From assembly GCA_905183005.1 (NCBI GenBank), contig CAJJDO010000026.1:237717-301716 (forward strand): 64,000 nt of DNA, read 5' to 3'. The DNA is from Paramecium pentaurelia. Its lineage: Eukaryota > Ciliophora > Oligohymenophorea > Peniculida > Parameciidae. The notes under the pieces were generated by a model that saw only the letters and a list, made by a program, of their open reading frames with translations, made no database searches and was not told where the DNA came from. Within the stretch, counting starts at the first letter, position 1, and every line of letters begins with the position of its first letter. The position numbers were made by a program, and so were the translations under genes. Below are positions 1 to 13,389 of the stretch, one piece after another.

Positions 1-101
1 TAAATTTTTTAATATGAATTGTGTAGTCTTTTCTTATTTAATTAGTTAATCCAATTTGAATATTTTGTTTCTAACATAATTTTTATATTTTATTAATTTT
101 G

Positions 102-3100
102 ATGGATAAAGAACAAGCATTGCCAACTCTGTAATAATAGGAGAAAGAACTTGAAAAGAAGCGTACAAAACAAGGCTTGGATTAACATTTCAAATTATTT
201 AATGATCTCTTGAAATTAAAATATGCCTCATACACAAAGACAGCATTAATGCTAATTATAGCATTTATCCATCACTTTCTCAGTTAAATAAGATAGTACT
301 TAAATAACTATATTCAGATATAAGAGCTTAATAAATATTCATTATTAAACTGAATCAACTATCCTTGATTAAATGATTGACTTTTGTACTTATTTTGACA
401 TCCAAGGCTTGTTAAGATAAGATATTACAATTAATTACATAATGCTCTCAGTTTTTTTATTAGCGACAATAGGAAATACAATTCTCTATTTCATTCTTTA
501 TATATTATAAGGAGATGATTTTAGAGTTCGTAAGAGATTTTTAGGGAAGGTAAATTGATGAGTTTGTATGTAGAAATTTGTATAATTATGTGAATGGTAT
601 GTGTGGTTATTACATTATCCAGCAATGATTGTGTTTTTTGAAAATATAGTTTGTGGACCTACAATAGATTGTACAAAAACATCAGTAAGAGATATAATAA
701 TATCTTTATCTGTGATAGGGTAATTTATATGAATTAAGTTTTAGAGTATTTTTTGGAACAATAAATAATTGTTTTTTAAGTGTTTTTTTTCATAATAACA
801 GTAATTAGAAGAAAGATTGTTTAAATACTGAGAATTCACTTTATCTTGTAGCCTTTTAAATATTTCGAACGATTCATGCATTTCTATTAACTTTCAAGTT
901 TCATATATAAATTATATTCATAGTTCAACAGAATATGCATTTGTATGGGTGATGCTTATAGTAATTTTTTTTGCTTTTAGTTATTTTTTGATGAATTGTT
1001 TATTCTTTAGTGGTTATATGGCATTTGCTACAACATCAGTTAGAAATACATTTTAAATTTTATTAATAATAATGGTTTCAACTAGTTTTTCTATGATAGT
1101 AGATGAATTGTATAGATATAATACTGTGTAACACTAATTTGAGAATTTTAGTATATTTTTTACTGTTTCTTTTATTTTTCTTTGTTGTTGTTTTACTTAT
1201 AATTTAAAGAATTCAAATTATAAGGATATCAACTTTGAAAATGCAGGAGATCAATAAATAAATAAATAAATGTTCATAATGAATACTCTTTTAGAAGTAT
1301 CAAATTAAGATATAAATGTTGATTTATTTTTTAAAGGAATTCTATAAAGACATATGGAAGTAGATTGTAGACACACAATTATATAAGGTGAGGGTAGATG
1401 TTTTTGTAAAAAGAAAAAGATTTTTGATTCTAAGAAAAAGAAAGAAGTAAGTTTAGATGATTGGTTAATACATAAAAATATATTTGTTAAATTCTTAATG
1501 AAATCATGGATTGAAATAAAATTAAATTAAAATCCTAATTCAGTTGAATTATTAATACTTTATGCTAGATTTATGTTTTATAAGTTTTAAAATCATTAAG
1601 TATCATTACACATATTGACAGAATTAGAAAAACGTTTTCTATTCATTATAAATAGATATAAAGCATATCAACTTAAAACTTAGATTATGAAATATGTTAA
1701 ACATAGAAATTAATAGAGTTATAGAGAGAAATTAGAAACTTAAAATGCACTATATATTGAAGATATGATTGAAACAATAAAAAAGAATATTAATAATATA
1801 ATGATATAAAATTGTGTATTTTGGAAATGTTTATAGAAAGAAGTTATTGATTTAGAAGAATTGAATGAATTACTTAAAAATTAATTTGATAAGATAGAAT
1901 AAACTAATTAATTATGGGTTTAAATATAAAATTATCTTGATTTTAAAAAGAAATGGAAATTCTATTATGCTTGGTTTACTTTATATATTGAAAATAAGAA
2001 ACTAAAAAATAAAATATTAGATAATTTTTAAGGATTATCTGTTAATGAAAATGATATATTCTCTGAAGAACTTTAAGAAAATAATTTGGAAGAAGACATA
2101 GCTAGTATTAAATCTGATTAAGAATAAAAAGTAGATATGGATAAAATAGATATAAAGAGTAAACGTATAGTATTTGATAAAAAAGCATGTATTATATAAA
2201 CTAGTGATGATCCAGATGCTATAATTATAAAAGTAAATAAATAATTTACTAAAATTTTTGGATACACAAGAGAAGAAGTTTCTATGAAATTCCCTATTGC
2301 ATAATTAATGCCAGATATATATTCAAAAGTGCATCCATCATTATTAAATGATTATAGATTAACAGGAAAAGGACATTCTCTCTATTCTTAAAGAAAAGTA
2401 TATTGTATTCATAAAACTGGATATATGTTTACAGCATAAAAATTTTTAAAATTATATGTTGATTTGAATGGGTATTCTTAATTTGTTGTTATGTTAAGAC
2501 CTACAGATATAAATAATGAAAAAAAACATGATGTAATAATTTTAAATTCAGATTGGGAAATTAATGGAATGACTCCAAATGTTATATAATCATTATAAAT
2601 TGATTAAGATTTATTTTAAAAATAAAAAGTATAAACACTTGTAAATATGCTTTTATTTGCTCCTAAATTGATATAATTTAGTAGAGCATGTTCATTAATA
2701 AATGAAGAAACTGATTTAGAATTATTTGGTATGTAAAAAAATAAGAAAAAACGTGAATAAACAATAAAAACAAATAAATCAAATATAAATTAAGATAAAA
2801 TAAAAATTTAAGTAAATATGGCACTTTCAGGATCAAGTAATTAAGGTTTCCCAAAAAGTAATAATGCAATTTCTTCAGATGATTAATTATCAAATTATCA
2901 TTAAATGTAATCATTAGAAGTGCCTGAAGATAAATAATTCTTTTAATATGCTAGTAGTGTTAGTGATAAAAATGAAGCATAAGATTTTAAACATTAAATT
3001 GATTAATATTCTGAAATGTAAAAAGATATAAATGAATAATTGAATAAAAAAGTAGATGAATAAATTAAATAAATGTATGAAACCTAATATTAAAACAATT

Positions 3101-6002
3101 ATAAAAGAATATAAACTAAATATGATAATAATTAAGCAGAACTTAGTGATGATAATCTTAGTAGAGATGAAATTATTAAAATGAAAGGATAATTTATATT
3201 AGAAGGAAAAGTTAATAATGGTGAACCTATAACTTTTCATATGAAATTATCTGATTAATTTATGACAGCTTGTAAACATTATTCTGATTCCAAATATAAA
3301 TTATATTAAATTAAAAAATAATAAGATGATGTAAAATATATATATCATTATTTAAGCATGTTAAATTAGAAGAAAAATAAGATTAAGAAAAAGAAAATAA
3401 AAAATCTAAAGTTAATGAATCCAAATAATTAGTCAAATAAGGAACTTAACAAAGAGAATTCAAAAAGAAAGCTCGTTTAATGTTTTAAAAAGCAGCAGAA
3501 AGAAGAAAAAATGATGAAGATAGAAATTATTATGAATTAATTAAAGAAATATATAGGGATATATTAAAAAAACAAACTAAAGTTAAATCATATAAAATAA
3601 TATGCACTATGGCATTTTATAAAATAAGAGATGAGAGAATTGGTATTATGAAAGTTACAAATATTTAAGAAATCTTAAAAAATAAAATAAGACCTAATGT
3701 TAAAAAACAATCATAAATGTTGTAAAAAGGTTATTCAAGAGGTATAATATAATTATTATATTATAGATTTGACTCATTTAAGAAGTATCTAAAATATTGA
3801 TGGACCTAAATATATGACTATGACTAGTGATGGTGAAAGTAAAATAATATCTCCACCTTTACCATACTCTACATAACCAAATTCAAAAAGTAATATCAAA
3901 GTTAATAATAAATAAAATGGTTTAGGATATTAATTATAAAAAGAAGATAATTTAGAAGATCCAGATGATAAGGATGCTTTAGTCAATTACAAAGGTTAAC
4001 CTAAAATGATAAATTGGGAAACTTTTTAAAATTAATTTAAAATGTAATAAGGCACATAAAGTTTTTCTCTTAATGTTCTTGATAATATTTTTAGAAAAGA
4101 AGACAATAATAAACCAAGAAAATTCTTAGTAAAAATATCATATTTAAGTTGGTTTCTCAGATTCATGTACATTACTATTTTGACTTTAAATCTAATTACT
4201 TATTTTCTTAAACCTTACACTGTAATTATTCTATTATAATTTATTAGGATTTCATACCAATTAAGAATCAATCTTCTAGAATATTTCAACTTTCTTAAAT
4301 GTAAACATATTTAATTGAAGCATATGATACAGTAATGGATATACTATTATATAAAGATGCTGATTTTGCAACATTATTAGTTAATGGAGTTGCTTTAGGA
4401 ACATAGGAGCAATTCTTTTCTTATTAAACAAAATAAATAGATTCTGGTTATGAATTTATTAAATAATAAATGAAAGATTTAGATTAACAATATACATTTT
4501 TAGATGAGTCAATATTCTTTAGTAATTCTGTACTTGATGAAACTATTTTTGATGTTTAAAATGTGCCTATAACATTAGATTATAAAGATGCTTTTACTAA
4601 AGTTATTTTGGTTGAACATTAGATATCTATTATGACGGTAGATTAATTAATTTAATTAACTGAGACAAATTCAATAGTGAAATACATTAGAAAGATCACA
4701 ATACCTACTATATATGAAGAAATAAATTCTGCAATAATAACATTATCAGAAATGCTGACTGATAAATCTAATTCTATGTCTAATTTTGTAATTACTGTAT
4801 TAATAATGGAATCATGTATTTTTATAATTGGTTTTTTTGGATTATTATTGATAATAGTTTGGATATGTCAAACATATAAAGCAGTATTAAAAATGTTTAT
4901 AATGATTAAGAAAAATGATCTCAATAAAATTGTCAAATAGTAATCATTTGTATAGACTTAATTTTAATATGTTTTGGCAAAAGATGATGAGATTTCAGGA
5001 ATTAATCCTTAATATGAGAAAAAATTTATAATGAATAACAAAACTAATTATTAATAATAATAGAATTTTTTGTTGATTAATGAAATTGAAGATTAAAATA
5101 TTATGAAAAGAAAAGATAAGAAAATCTTAGAAAAATAATTATTAAGAAAACTAACAATTAAAATGTCTTTTATATACATATTATTTGTTTTAGTTTCCTC
5201 ATCTGCTTCATTATTATTCTTTTTGACATTAAGTGATTCATCAAAAAAAATAACTTAAATAATTAATATTGGTTAAAATTCCATATTTGATTTTAGTGAT
5301 AGTTAGTTATTATTAGTTTCTGTAAAGGAAAGATTTTTTAATACTGAATAATATGATTCATAATGTTTACCTACTATTAAAGACATTTTAGAATCTTAAC
5401 TATCAGATATCAATGTTGCTCCATCAATTGATAATCCTAATTATGGTAGCTATTATGATAGTTTTCAATCAATTTATTTCAATAATTTATGTTTATTCCT
5501 TTATGAAAATCAATATTTTGATGAAGTAGCATATAAAGATTGTGAAACAATGTTGAATGGAAAATTAAAATAAGGAATAGTAGCATTTAATTAATTATAT
5601 TCATCAATAACTTAAGGTATTTAATATATAATATTAAATTTAGATTATGTTTTAAATAAAGAAACAAGATTTGGTTAAATTAATTTGGAATCTATTTGGT
5701 AATATAATGTAGCTATTGACTATATAAAATCAGCATTCAAAGTACTTTTAACTAGTTGGTCTAATGATTTAGGATAATTGATAGATGAAGATTATACTTT
5801 AATATTGGTGTTATTAATAGTGATGGTAGTGTTTTAATTTTTAGTTTTTGTAATTGTAGCAGAGATGTATTTAGTTAATTAATTAAATACAACATTTTAA
5901 TTTTACAGAAAGATTTATAAATCCTATATGCCTAATGATATCATCCAAAAAGAGAAGATCATAAGGGCTTCACTAATAAAATACAATATAATAAAACGAT
6001 GA
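102..6002 (+). CDS. Giant PAS-domain, TmcB-like multi-membrane protein
   Basis: Start ATG at 102 and stop TGA at 6000-6002, about 1,900 codons with TAA/TAG read as Gln. Introns I can place include 22, 24 and 25 nt ones in the first 760 bases and a 26-nt one near 4220; others (near 800, 3330 and 3730) are less certain. Hydrophobic helices lie in the first 370 residues, followed by a helical region like the TPR-like part of ciliate TmcB proteins (nt 1250-2050). A PAS-like domain lies at about nt 2155-2510 and contains FGYTREEV and, further on, H..LL..Y..TGKG. A long polar Gln/Lys-rich linker follows, then helices near 4140, 4800, 5170 and 5800. Such proteins are a large family in Paramecium and probably sense a ligand or redox state at a membrane; the function is inference. 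The gene at 20944-25454 has the same architecture. Confidence 0.8.
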
Positions 6003-6026
6003 CTAATATTATTATTATTTTATTTA

Positions 6027-7053
6027 TCACCTAAAACCTCCATCTTCTACTTATTAAATTGGTTGCATTCCTTCTTTGATCTTGTTTAAAACATTCAATT
6101 TCCATTTGTCCAAAGGTATTATTTTATTGAATTCAAAACTGTAATTACCATAATATAGTGTACCATTCATCTGAAAACATTTACACATTATTATTATCAA
6201 CAGCCTTAATTAAATTAACAATAAATTTATATTATCTGGCTGAACCAAAACTAGGATCTTTATCTAAGTATCTCTCAAGGGCAATTCCACATCCTACTGA
6301 ATCCTATTTTATTTGATTTTTCAATATTATACATTATTGCATAAATATAGTAAACATGATTTAAAGTATAGTTCTTTAGCACTTGGAGCTGTCAATTTAT
6401 TTTCCATATATTTATCACCAATTTCTTCAAATATCTAATTAATAAATCCAATTAAAACCTTTATAGCAGCAATTAAATCACCTGAAGCATTTAATGTTGA
6501 TAATTCTGCAACTTTTAATCTCATTTAGTTATAATCAGATGTTCGTTTCCCATCTGCCTAAAATAAATCTGCAGCTTCCTAATATGCTTTTACTGCTAAA
6601 TGGAATTCAAACTCTGATTCATATATTTAAGCAATCTCCTTTTTATATCTTGATGCATTGTCTAATCTATTCTCATTTGCATAATGTTCTATTGCTTTCT
6701 CATACAATTATATTGATTCTATACTCAAAATTATATTAGTATACCAGCTTTATTTACATTACTTATTGCTTTAGCTGCTTCAACATAAAAATCACCAGTT
6801 TCTCCAGATTTTAGAGTTTAATCACAAGTTATACAACGTTAATATGCTTCACATGCTTTTTCCCATTTTTTGCCCAATTTATATTGTGTAGCTGCTGACT
6901 TATACAATTCAAGAGCCTTTTCTGCTCTTTCTCCTTTTGATCCAAAAATATTCCCAAAAGTTGAACCTTTTATTTATATTAATAGCTACCTTTAAGGGCT
7001 TTATCACCTTTCATCATAAATTCATCTCCTTTTAAAACATAATTAGAATCCAT
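6027..7053 (-). CDS. Alpha-SNAP (NSF attachment protein)
   Basis: Soluble adaptor that binds SNARE bundles and recruits the ATPase NSF to take them apart after membrane fusion. ATG at 7053 and TGA at 6027. Removing four introns (23, 26, 29 and 25 nt) leaves exactly 307 residues, close to the usual length of about 295. The N-terminus holds KGSTFGNIFGSKGERAEKAL, like the loop and first helix of the family. TPR-like helices follow, with LYFKSCLLYL and then a DSVGCGIALERYLDKDPSFG segment matching the conserved region before the C-terminus. The end LDKWKLNVLNKIKEG matches the family's LDQWLT.ML..IK tail, which stimulates NSF. Its stop lies 24 bases beyond the stop of the convergent gene at 102-6002. 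Confidence 0.93.
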
Positions 7054-7102
7054 ATATATTTAAATGAAATAATAATGGAATGATATTAACGAAGATGTTA
7101 AC

Positions 7103-8106
7103 ATGATAACCATACTAAAATCAAAATTTAAACAGACCAGTCCTACTTAAATCTGTATCGACATTTAATACTAATGAGATTACTAGTCCTATGATCATGA
7201 AGGATTGTTGCTTAAAGACAACATAGTATACAGAGGAATACTTCGTAATTACACTTTTATTTTATAACGAAAAGATAAAAGCGAATTCATACTAGACTTT
7301 AATCAATATCCTATTAGTAATACTTATTTTTATATTTTAGAATTATCCATACTTACCAATGATGTTTTTTAATTATCGGTTTTTAGTTATTAGTTTTAGT
7401 TCCAATCTCTCACCAATAGCAAATAATGGATTCTCTCACTCAATTACTATATTAATACATCCAAACCTTACTGTTTTCAATCACCTTTACCTAATTTCTT
7501 CCTTTAACATAAAATCCCTTTTGATATTTTTGAAAAGAGAGCAGAATCCTTAGATTTACTGCTTTTTAAAAATAAATCTATAGCTTGCTAACTCTAAAGA
7601 TTGATAACTAATAGTGAATATGGTAAACATATATAAAATTATTTAGATCATGTTGCTCTTCTTTTAAGAAATAATAAAAACGTTCTTCATGTATTTGAAG
7701 CAAATAGTGACGATGGCGTTTGTATATATACTTGGGATGCTCTGATGTAGAGTAATTTTTAAGATTACGTAACACAAATTAGTTTTAGATAATTATACAT
7801 TAAAAGGGATATGACATTGTTATTAAAATTATAAGACTTCGTTTATAAGAATCATGGAAAAAAATATTCAGTTAACATAATGAAGCTTTGTAAGAAAAGA
7901 TCAATTACAGGAGTTGAGAAGGAAAACTATTTCTGCTCAGAATTAGTAGCTGCATGTTATAAACATATAGGAATTATGGAAAATGATATATCATCGTGTT
8001 AATTTTGGCCCAGTATTTAATATATTTAATTAATTTAGAGGATTTTGCAGGTAATATGAAATTAACTAATGCTTAATTAAGTCACGAGATTATTATATAT
8101 TAATGA
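7103..8106 (+). CDS. Permuted papain-like (YiiX/C92-type) hydrolase
   Basis: The C-terminal half shows the circularly permuted NlpC/P60-like fold. SLDLLLFKNKSIACQLQR is followed by LDHVALLLRN with the catalytic His, and then by YFCSELVAACYKHIGI with the catalytic Cys at the start of a helix. WPEDFAG near the end, after a 26-nt intron, is also typical. Such enzymes act on amide or thioester bonds; the substrate is unknown. The N-terminal part (YDHEGLLLKDNIVYRG, LDFNQYP) may be a small PH-like domain. The 5' end is unclear: the best frame needs a one-base shift near 7197, and no ATG is fully consistent, so the start at 7103 is provisional. Confidence 0.65.
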
Positions 8107-8552
8107 TTTTCACACTATTATTTGAAAAACCATATTAATTTATCACAAAATAATTAAATGTTTTTATGCTTTTTCTAATTAATAAAGTATATTATTAACA
8201 AGTTATTAAAAATTAGAATTTTTAATTCTTAAAGTATTATAATAACATTTATAATCATAATATAATACTAATGAAATCATTTAATAATTCAAAAAGATTT
8301 AACAATTTCCGTAAACATGATTTATAAAAAAATTCTATCTGAAAATGAGAATTCTATAAGAGATTAAATTTTAACATTAAATTTTAGAAACATAAATTTC
8401 TACAATTTAAGAGACTTTTTATTATTAAATATATTATGAAGTCTTGATTTATATTTGATTAACTTTCTAGTTTTTATGCTTTATATATTGATATTCTAAA
8501 AGGATTAATAATTTTTAATAAGATAGATTATCATAATTTTTGTGTTAATAAA
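8107..8552. other. Spacer without a recognised gene
   Basis: About 450 bases of AT-rich sequence between the stop of the permuted hydrolase and the ATG at 8553. TGA occurs in all three forward frames and I see no conserved element. Confidence 0.5.
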
Positions 8553-9995
8553 ATGGAGTAAATGAGCAAGTACACACTTAAATTTAAAGCAAAAGAGATT
8601 GAAGAGAAATATTAGGCATAGTCATATTAAAAACATCTAAAACCCTTATTTTATGGTTTGCTTATTATGGCATTGTCTTTGAATACACTTTAACTGGCCA
8701 TAAATTCATAGAAGAATAATTTAGTGATTCCTTATATTAATATGGGATTTATCATTATATGTCTAATTGGTTTATACGTAATGTACAAAATAGAAGGTTT
8801 AACAGCAAAGATTATAACAATTACAAATGCTTATTCTTTGTCATTATAATTCAATTTTTCTCCTGAAACTACTCAAGGATAGGAATACTATTTATATGGT
8901 TGTAACTTTTCACTAATATAGGCTGTTATATACTTTTCTACTGATTTTCATTTAAGTTGTCCTTCTCTCTTACTGCATATAATTTTTAGATAAACATCAA
9001 CAATTTTGTTAACAAATAAAATAGATGTTTAAAGTTTATCATTGTCTATGGCTACAGCAATATTAATTACATGTGTCCTTTACATGTGTAATAAAGCTTA
9101 TAGAATACAATTTTTAATGAACTATTAATAAGATACTATTAATAATTAATTGCATAAATTAATAAATAAACCTTTTTCAAAGATATAGTTCAATGAGAAG
9201 AAACTATAAATTGATGTTTAAACAACTGCTTTTCATGAATAATTCGAAGATTATAATAATGAATTTTGTACTGGATGTAATGTTAGAAGTTTTATTAGAA
9301 ATTGTATAATAAATAATATGACATTGGAACAAGCATTGATAAGTAGTTAAGTTAAATTTGATGAGAGTTTTGAAGTTAAATTATAAAGAAAAAAAGTTAA
9401 GATACGATTATGTTAATATAATATAGATAATAGTATAATACTAATATAAGAAAGTGTTTAAAAAGATCCAATTCTATATAAGAAAGTTTCATACAATTTA
9501 TAGTAATCTTTATTTAAATAATTTAATGCAATTAGAAAGACTCCACAGAATTAACAATTTTAGTTTGGAACTTTATCAATTTTAATGTTAAGATAATTTT
9601 AAATAAGAACAATTAATATTAGAAAATTGATAAAAAATTTAATGTCTATCTACTTAATATCTAAGAAAATTAAATTAAATTTTAATGGAGATTATACAAT
9701 AAAAATAAGAACATATGGACACTTAATTAAAATATTCTTAATATAAGTTTTTTGTATTCTTTAAGATTTGGAATATTAATAAAATTATTTAGAAGAAATT
9801 AGTATATTGAATTTGGAAACATGTCTGTAAATTAAATTAACAATAAATGATTAGTTTCCTTTTTTTCCACTTTATTTGAGAAATTATTTTATTGAATAGA
9901 CAGCTCCTTATTTGCTTTTAAATCCATTAAATTACAATTTAGAATTTTAATTTAGCAAGATAATGCCTTTTAATGATGTCAATTTAGAATATTGA
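8553..9995 (+). CDS. Multi-membrane protein with degenerate histidine-kinase-like core
   Basis: One uninterrupted reading frame of 480 residues from ATG at 8553 to TGA at 9993-9995, with no intron. The first half has about six hydrophobic helices (for example LFYGLLIMALSL and MGFIICLIGLYVMYKI). The second half follows the order of sensor histidine kinases: a segment like the end of the dimerisation helices, then INIRKLIKNLMSIYLISKKI, then IRTYGHLIKIFLIQVF where active enzymes have the N-box. The catalytic His, the N-box Asn and the glycine-rich ATP lid are not seen, so it is probably a non-enzymatic relative. This assignment rests on pattern similarity only. Bases 9318-9995 are repeated after the gap at 10434. 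Confidence 0.55.
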
Positions 9996-10433
9996 TTTAT
10001 TAATTAAATATTAAATTAAATATTCATTATTTATATTCCTTGTTTTTCTTAAAAAAAATCAATATATTTAAAAGTATTTATAATTTTATTATCTATCATA
10101 TCTATGTATTAGATTACTTTAAGTTTATAAGGATTAGTTATAATAACTTCTGTAGTGTTGATTTAAATTATAAATTAATAATACTTAGTAATTGAAATCT
10201 TATCTTAAGGTAATTGATTAAAAATTTAATCAATTGAAATTAACTATATGATAATCAACATATTCAATATATGGCATTTATTATAAAAATATATTATTTA
10301 TATATATCTATATATATAAAATATAAATTTTAACGTAATATATATCAATTGATGTTGTTTTTTAATAGTATGAAATATTTTATATGAATTTTGATAAGAA
10401 TAGTGAATAATTAATATTTATATATAATATATG
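9318..10433 (+). repeat. First copy of 1,116-bp exact duplication
   Basis: This block holds the 3' part of the gene at 8553-9995 plus its downstream spacer. The block at 10435-11550 repeats it, with no difference in the lines I compared. The two copies are separated by one N. Confidence 0.95.
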
Positions 10434-10434
10434 N
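10434..10434. other. Assembly gap (single N)
   Basis: This is the only ambiguous base in the window. It lies exactly between two identical blocks, as expected when two contigs with overlapping ends are scaffolded without merging. Confidence 0.95.
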
Positions 10435-11550
10435 ATGACATTGGAACAAGCATTGATAAGTAGTTAAGTTAAATTTGATGAGAGTTTTGAAGTTAAATTA
10501 TAAAGAAAAAAAGTTAAGATACGATTATGTTAATATAATATAGATAATAGTATAATACTAATATAAGAAAGTGTTTAAAAAGATCCAATTCTATATAAGA
10601 AAGTTTCATACAATTTATAGTAATCTTTATTTAAATAATTTAATGCAATTAGAAAGACTCCACAGAATTAACAATTTTAGTTTGGAACTTTATCAATTTT
10701 AATGTTAAGATAATTTTAAATAAGAACAATTAATATTAGAAAATTGATAAAAAATTTAATGTCTATCTACTTAATATCTAAGAAAATTAAATTAAATTTT
10801 AATGGAGATTATACAATAAAAATAAGAACATATGGACACTTAATTAAAATATTCTTAATATAAGTTTTTTGTATTCTTTAAGATTTGGAATATTAATAAA
10901 ATTATTTAGAAGAAATTAGTATATTGAATTTGGAAACATGTCTGTAAATTAAATTAACAATAAATGATTAGTTTCCTTTTTTTCCACTTTATTTGAGAAA
11001 TTATTTTATTGAATAGACAGCTCCTTATTTGCTTTTAAATCCATTAAATTACAATTTAGAATTTTAATTTAGCAAGATAATGCCTTTTAATGATGTCAAT
11101 TTAGAATATTGATTTATTAATTAAATATTAAATTAAATATTCATTATTTATATTCCTTGTTTTTCTTAAAAAAAATCAATATATTTAAAAGTATTTATAA
11201 TTTTATTATCTATCATATCTATGTATTAGATTACTTTAAGTTTATAAGGATTAGTTATAATAACTTCTGTAGTGTTGATTTAAATTATAAATTAATAATA
11301 CTTAGTAATTGAAATCTTATCTTAAGGTAATTGATTAAAAATTTAATCAATTGAAATTAACTATATGATAATCAACATATTCAATATATGGCATTTATTA
11401 TAAAAATATATTATTTATATATATCTATATATATAAAATATAAATTTTAACGTAATATATATCAATTGATGTTGTTTTTTAATAGTATGAAATATTTTAT
11501 ATGAATTTTGATAAGAATAGTGAATAATTAATATTTATATATAATATATG
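10435..11550 (+). repeat. Second copy of the 1,116-bp duplication, with a truncated gene copy
   Basis: Identical to 9318-10433, shifted by 1,117 bases. It contains a 3' fragment of the sensor-kinase-like gene (10435-11112) with no 5' part. That fragment should be treated as an assembly artefact, not a pseudogene. Bases 11113-11547 repeat the spacer and hold no gene. Confidence 0.93.
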
Positions 11551-12477
11551 AATAATTAACCTGTTTATATGTCGGCTGAGCAAATTAATGCATTATTCCA
11601 AAGGGATTCTACTTTTGAAATGAGAGATGATAGAATTAATTCATTTTAGAACGATTTCAAAAAAAATGAAGTATGGGATTTTAAGTTAGTTAAGACTTTG
11701 AAGTCTGAAAGTGTTGAATGCGAAGAGAACAGACCAACAAATTAGAGCGAGAGCATGATGATGAGTAAGAATTATTTGGCCTAAGGCTTAAAGTAACTAG
11801 GGAGGAGTACCAGAGTTTATAGTAAGAATACGATAGACGTAAAGATATGGAAGAGAAATATAAAGAAGATATAAATAGATTAATGAGGGAACTTAAACAA
11901 AAGTGTAGTGAATTGGATTGTATGAAAAGAGAACAGGAGATTTATTTGGAACAGAATCAAAGAAGAGAATGTATCCTTTATTAATAAATGAACAGCAACA
12001 CTTTAGAATCTGAGGTAGTAGATTCAAGAAGCCAACAATAGAGAGTAGAAGGCTGTTATTGAATTAGGAGAGTTATATGAATAGAATATGTAAGTGAAAC
12101 AACAATTAGAGATTGTCTAACAGAAGTATAACAATTTATAGAAGCAACACAAATTTGAAATTGATAGAAAGGATAAACAAATTGATTAATTTAAAATTCA
12201 AATTATGCAACTCAATGAGGATAATGAAAGACTTAAGGCAGAACACCCTACAGGATTTCTCAATCTCGATTCTTAGAGAGTATCATAAGATAAAACATAA
12301 AATTAATGGGCATAATTTAATTCGAGTGCTTATAAAAGCAGTATTTAATTTTAAAAGGATAAACCAGTTACTCAAATTTAGTTTAAGAGCAATTACGACT
12401 CCAAAGTTATTTTCGGAAAGAAGTCTCAAAATACATTAAAATATTAATAGTCACAGTAAGATTTGTAGCCCAAATGA
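11548..12477 (+). CDS. Coiled-coil protein, unknown role
   Basis: Begins at ATG 11548 (NNQPVYMSAEQINALFQRDS) and ends at TGA 12475-12477. The middle is charged and helical (EEYQSLQQEYDRRKDMEEKY, then LEIVQQKYNNLQKQHKFEID). The tail is Ser/Gln-rich. Two reading-frame changes are needed. One is explained by a 25-nt intron near 11969-11993. The other, near 11700-11740, by an intron of about 23-35 nt whose ends I cannot fix. No family is recognised; the coiled coil suggests a structural or scaffolding role. It starts immediately after the contig overlap. Confidence 0.55.
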
Positions 12478-12549
12478 TTTTGAGTCAAAATATTATATAT
12501 ATATTTATATTTTAATGGGCTCCCAACAACAATATTTTATATATTACAA

Positions 12550-12568
12550 AATATATATATATATATAA
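12550..12568. repeat. AT dinucleotide run
   Basis: A short (AT)n microsatellite in the spacer after the coiled-coil gene. No function is implied. Confidence 0.6.
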
Positions 12569-12596
12569 TATTTATCTAACATTCAAATGTTAACAT

Positions 12597-13389
12597 ATAA
12601 TTTAATACATATTCATAAAGAATATATAATAATTAATTTAGAATTAAATTAAACTCTATTATAAAGCAAACACTTATATATTATTCAATTTGATTTTTCT
12701 TATTTTGGCTTTGTTTCTATTGTTGATATTATTCCAAACTCTACTGAAGAACTTTGTTTTTTTGAATCAAACGACTCTTCAATCTATTCAACTATAAAAA
12801 AATCAAGTCTATTTGAAAAATATTTAAATGGAAAACAATTTTCACATTTTTTTTAGAATGCCTTAAATAATCCATCTAATTACACTTGTTAATCTAAAAG
12901 AGAATCCATCAAAAAATTAATTTTCTATGAAAGAAAAGATTGTAGCCCCTACTAAATCTAATCTTGGAAATCTAATAAAATTCATTGTCAAAAAGAATAG
13001 TGCAGGGAAATACTTCTATGGTAAATTAAATGAAAAGCATAAAAATTTCTATGTTTCTTCTTCATCATTTAATGCTCTAAATTGATTTTATTCCATAATA
13101 CCTTCTCATCTAATAGATGAATGAAAGATTCCAAAACCCAAATGAATTTGCAATAAGCATTTCTTCATCCAAATAAGAAAATCCATAACAAAATGATACA
13201 AATATGATCTATTTTATAAATCAAATATTTATGTACTTAAATGATAAGATTTTTGATAAATAAATCAAAAAAAAATTGGACAGAACCAACTTTTTTTTCT
13301 GTTTATATAGCGAAACACATAAATCCCAATAAACTGACAGAAAGGTTAAATAAATTACCTTATATTATTATATTGATAAATTACCATGA
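12597..13389 (+). CDS. Uncertain hypothetical locus
   Basis: An ORF without TGA runs from ATG 12597 to 13033 (145 codons, with segments such as FGFVSIVDIIPNSTEELCFF). A second one in another frame runs from 13072 to 13389 (106 codons). A third short reading starts at ATG 12927. No clean intron links them and no family is recognised. The minus strand is broken by many TGA codons, so if this is a gene it is on the plus strand. An AT dinucleotide run lies just upstream near 12550-12568. Confidence 0.28.

Noticed and set aside
10435..11112. Truncated second copy of the sensor-kinase-like gene as a pseudogene
   Set aside because: The block is identical to the first copy including spacer and is bounded by an N, so a contig overlap is the simpler explanation.
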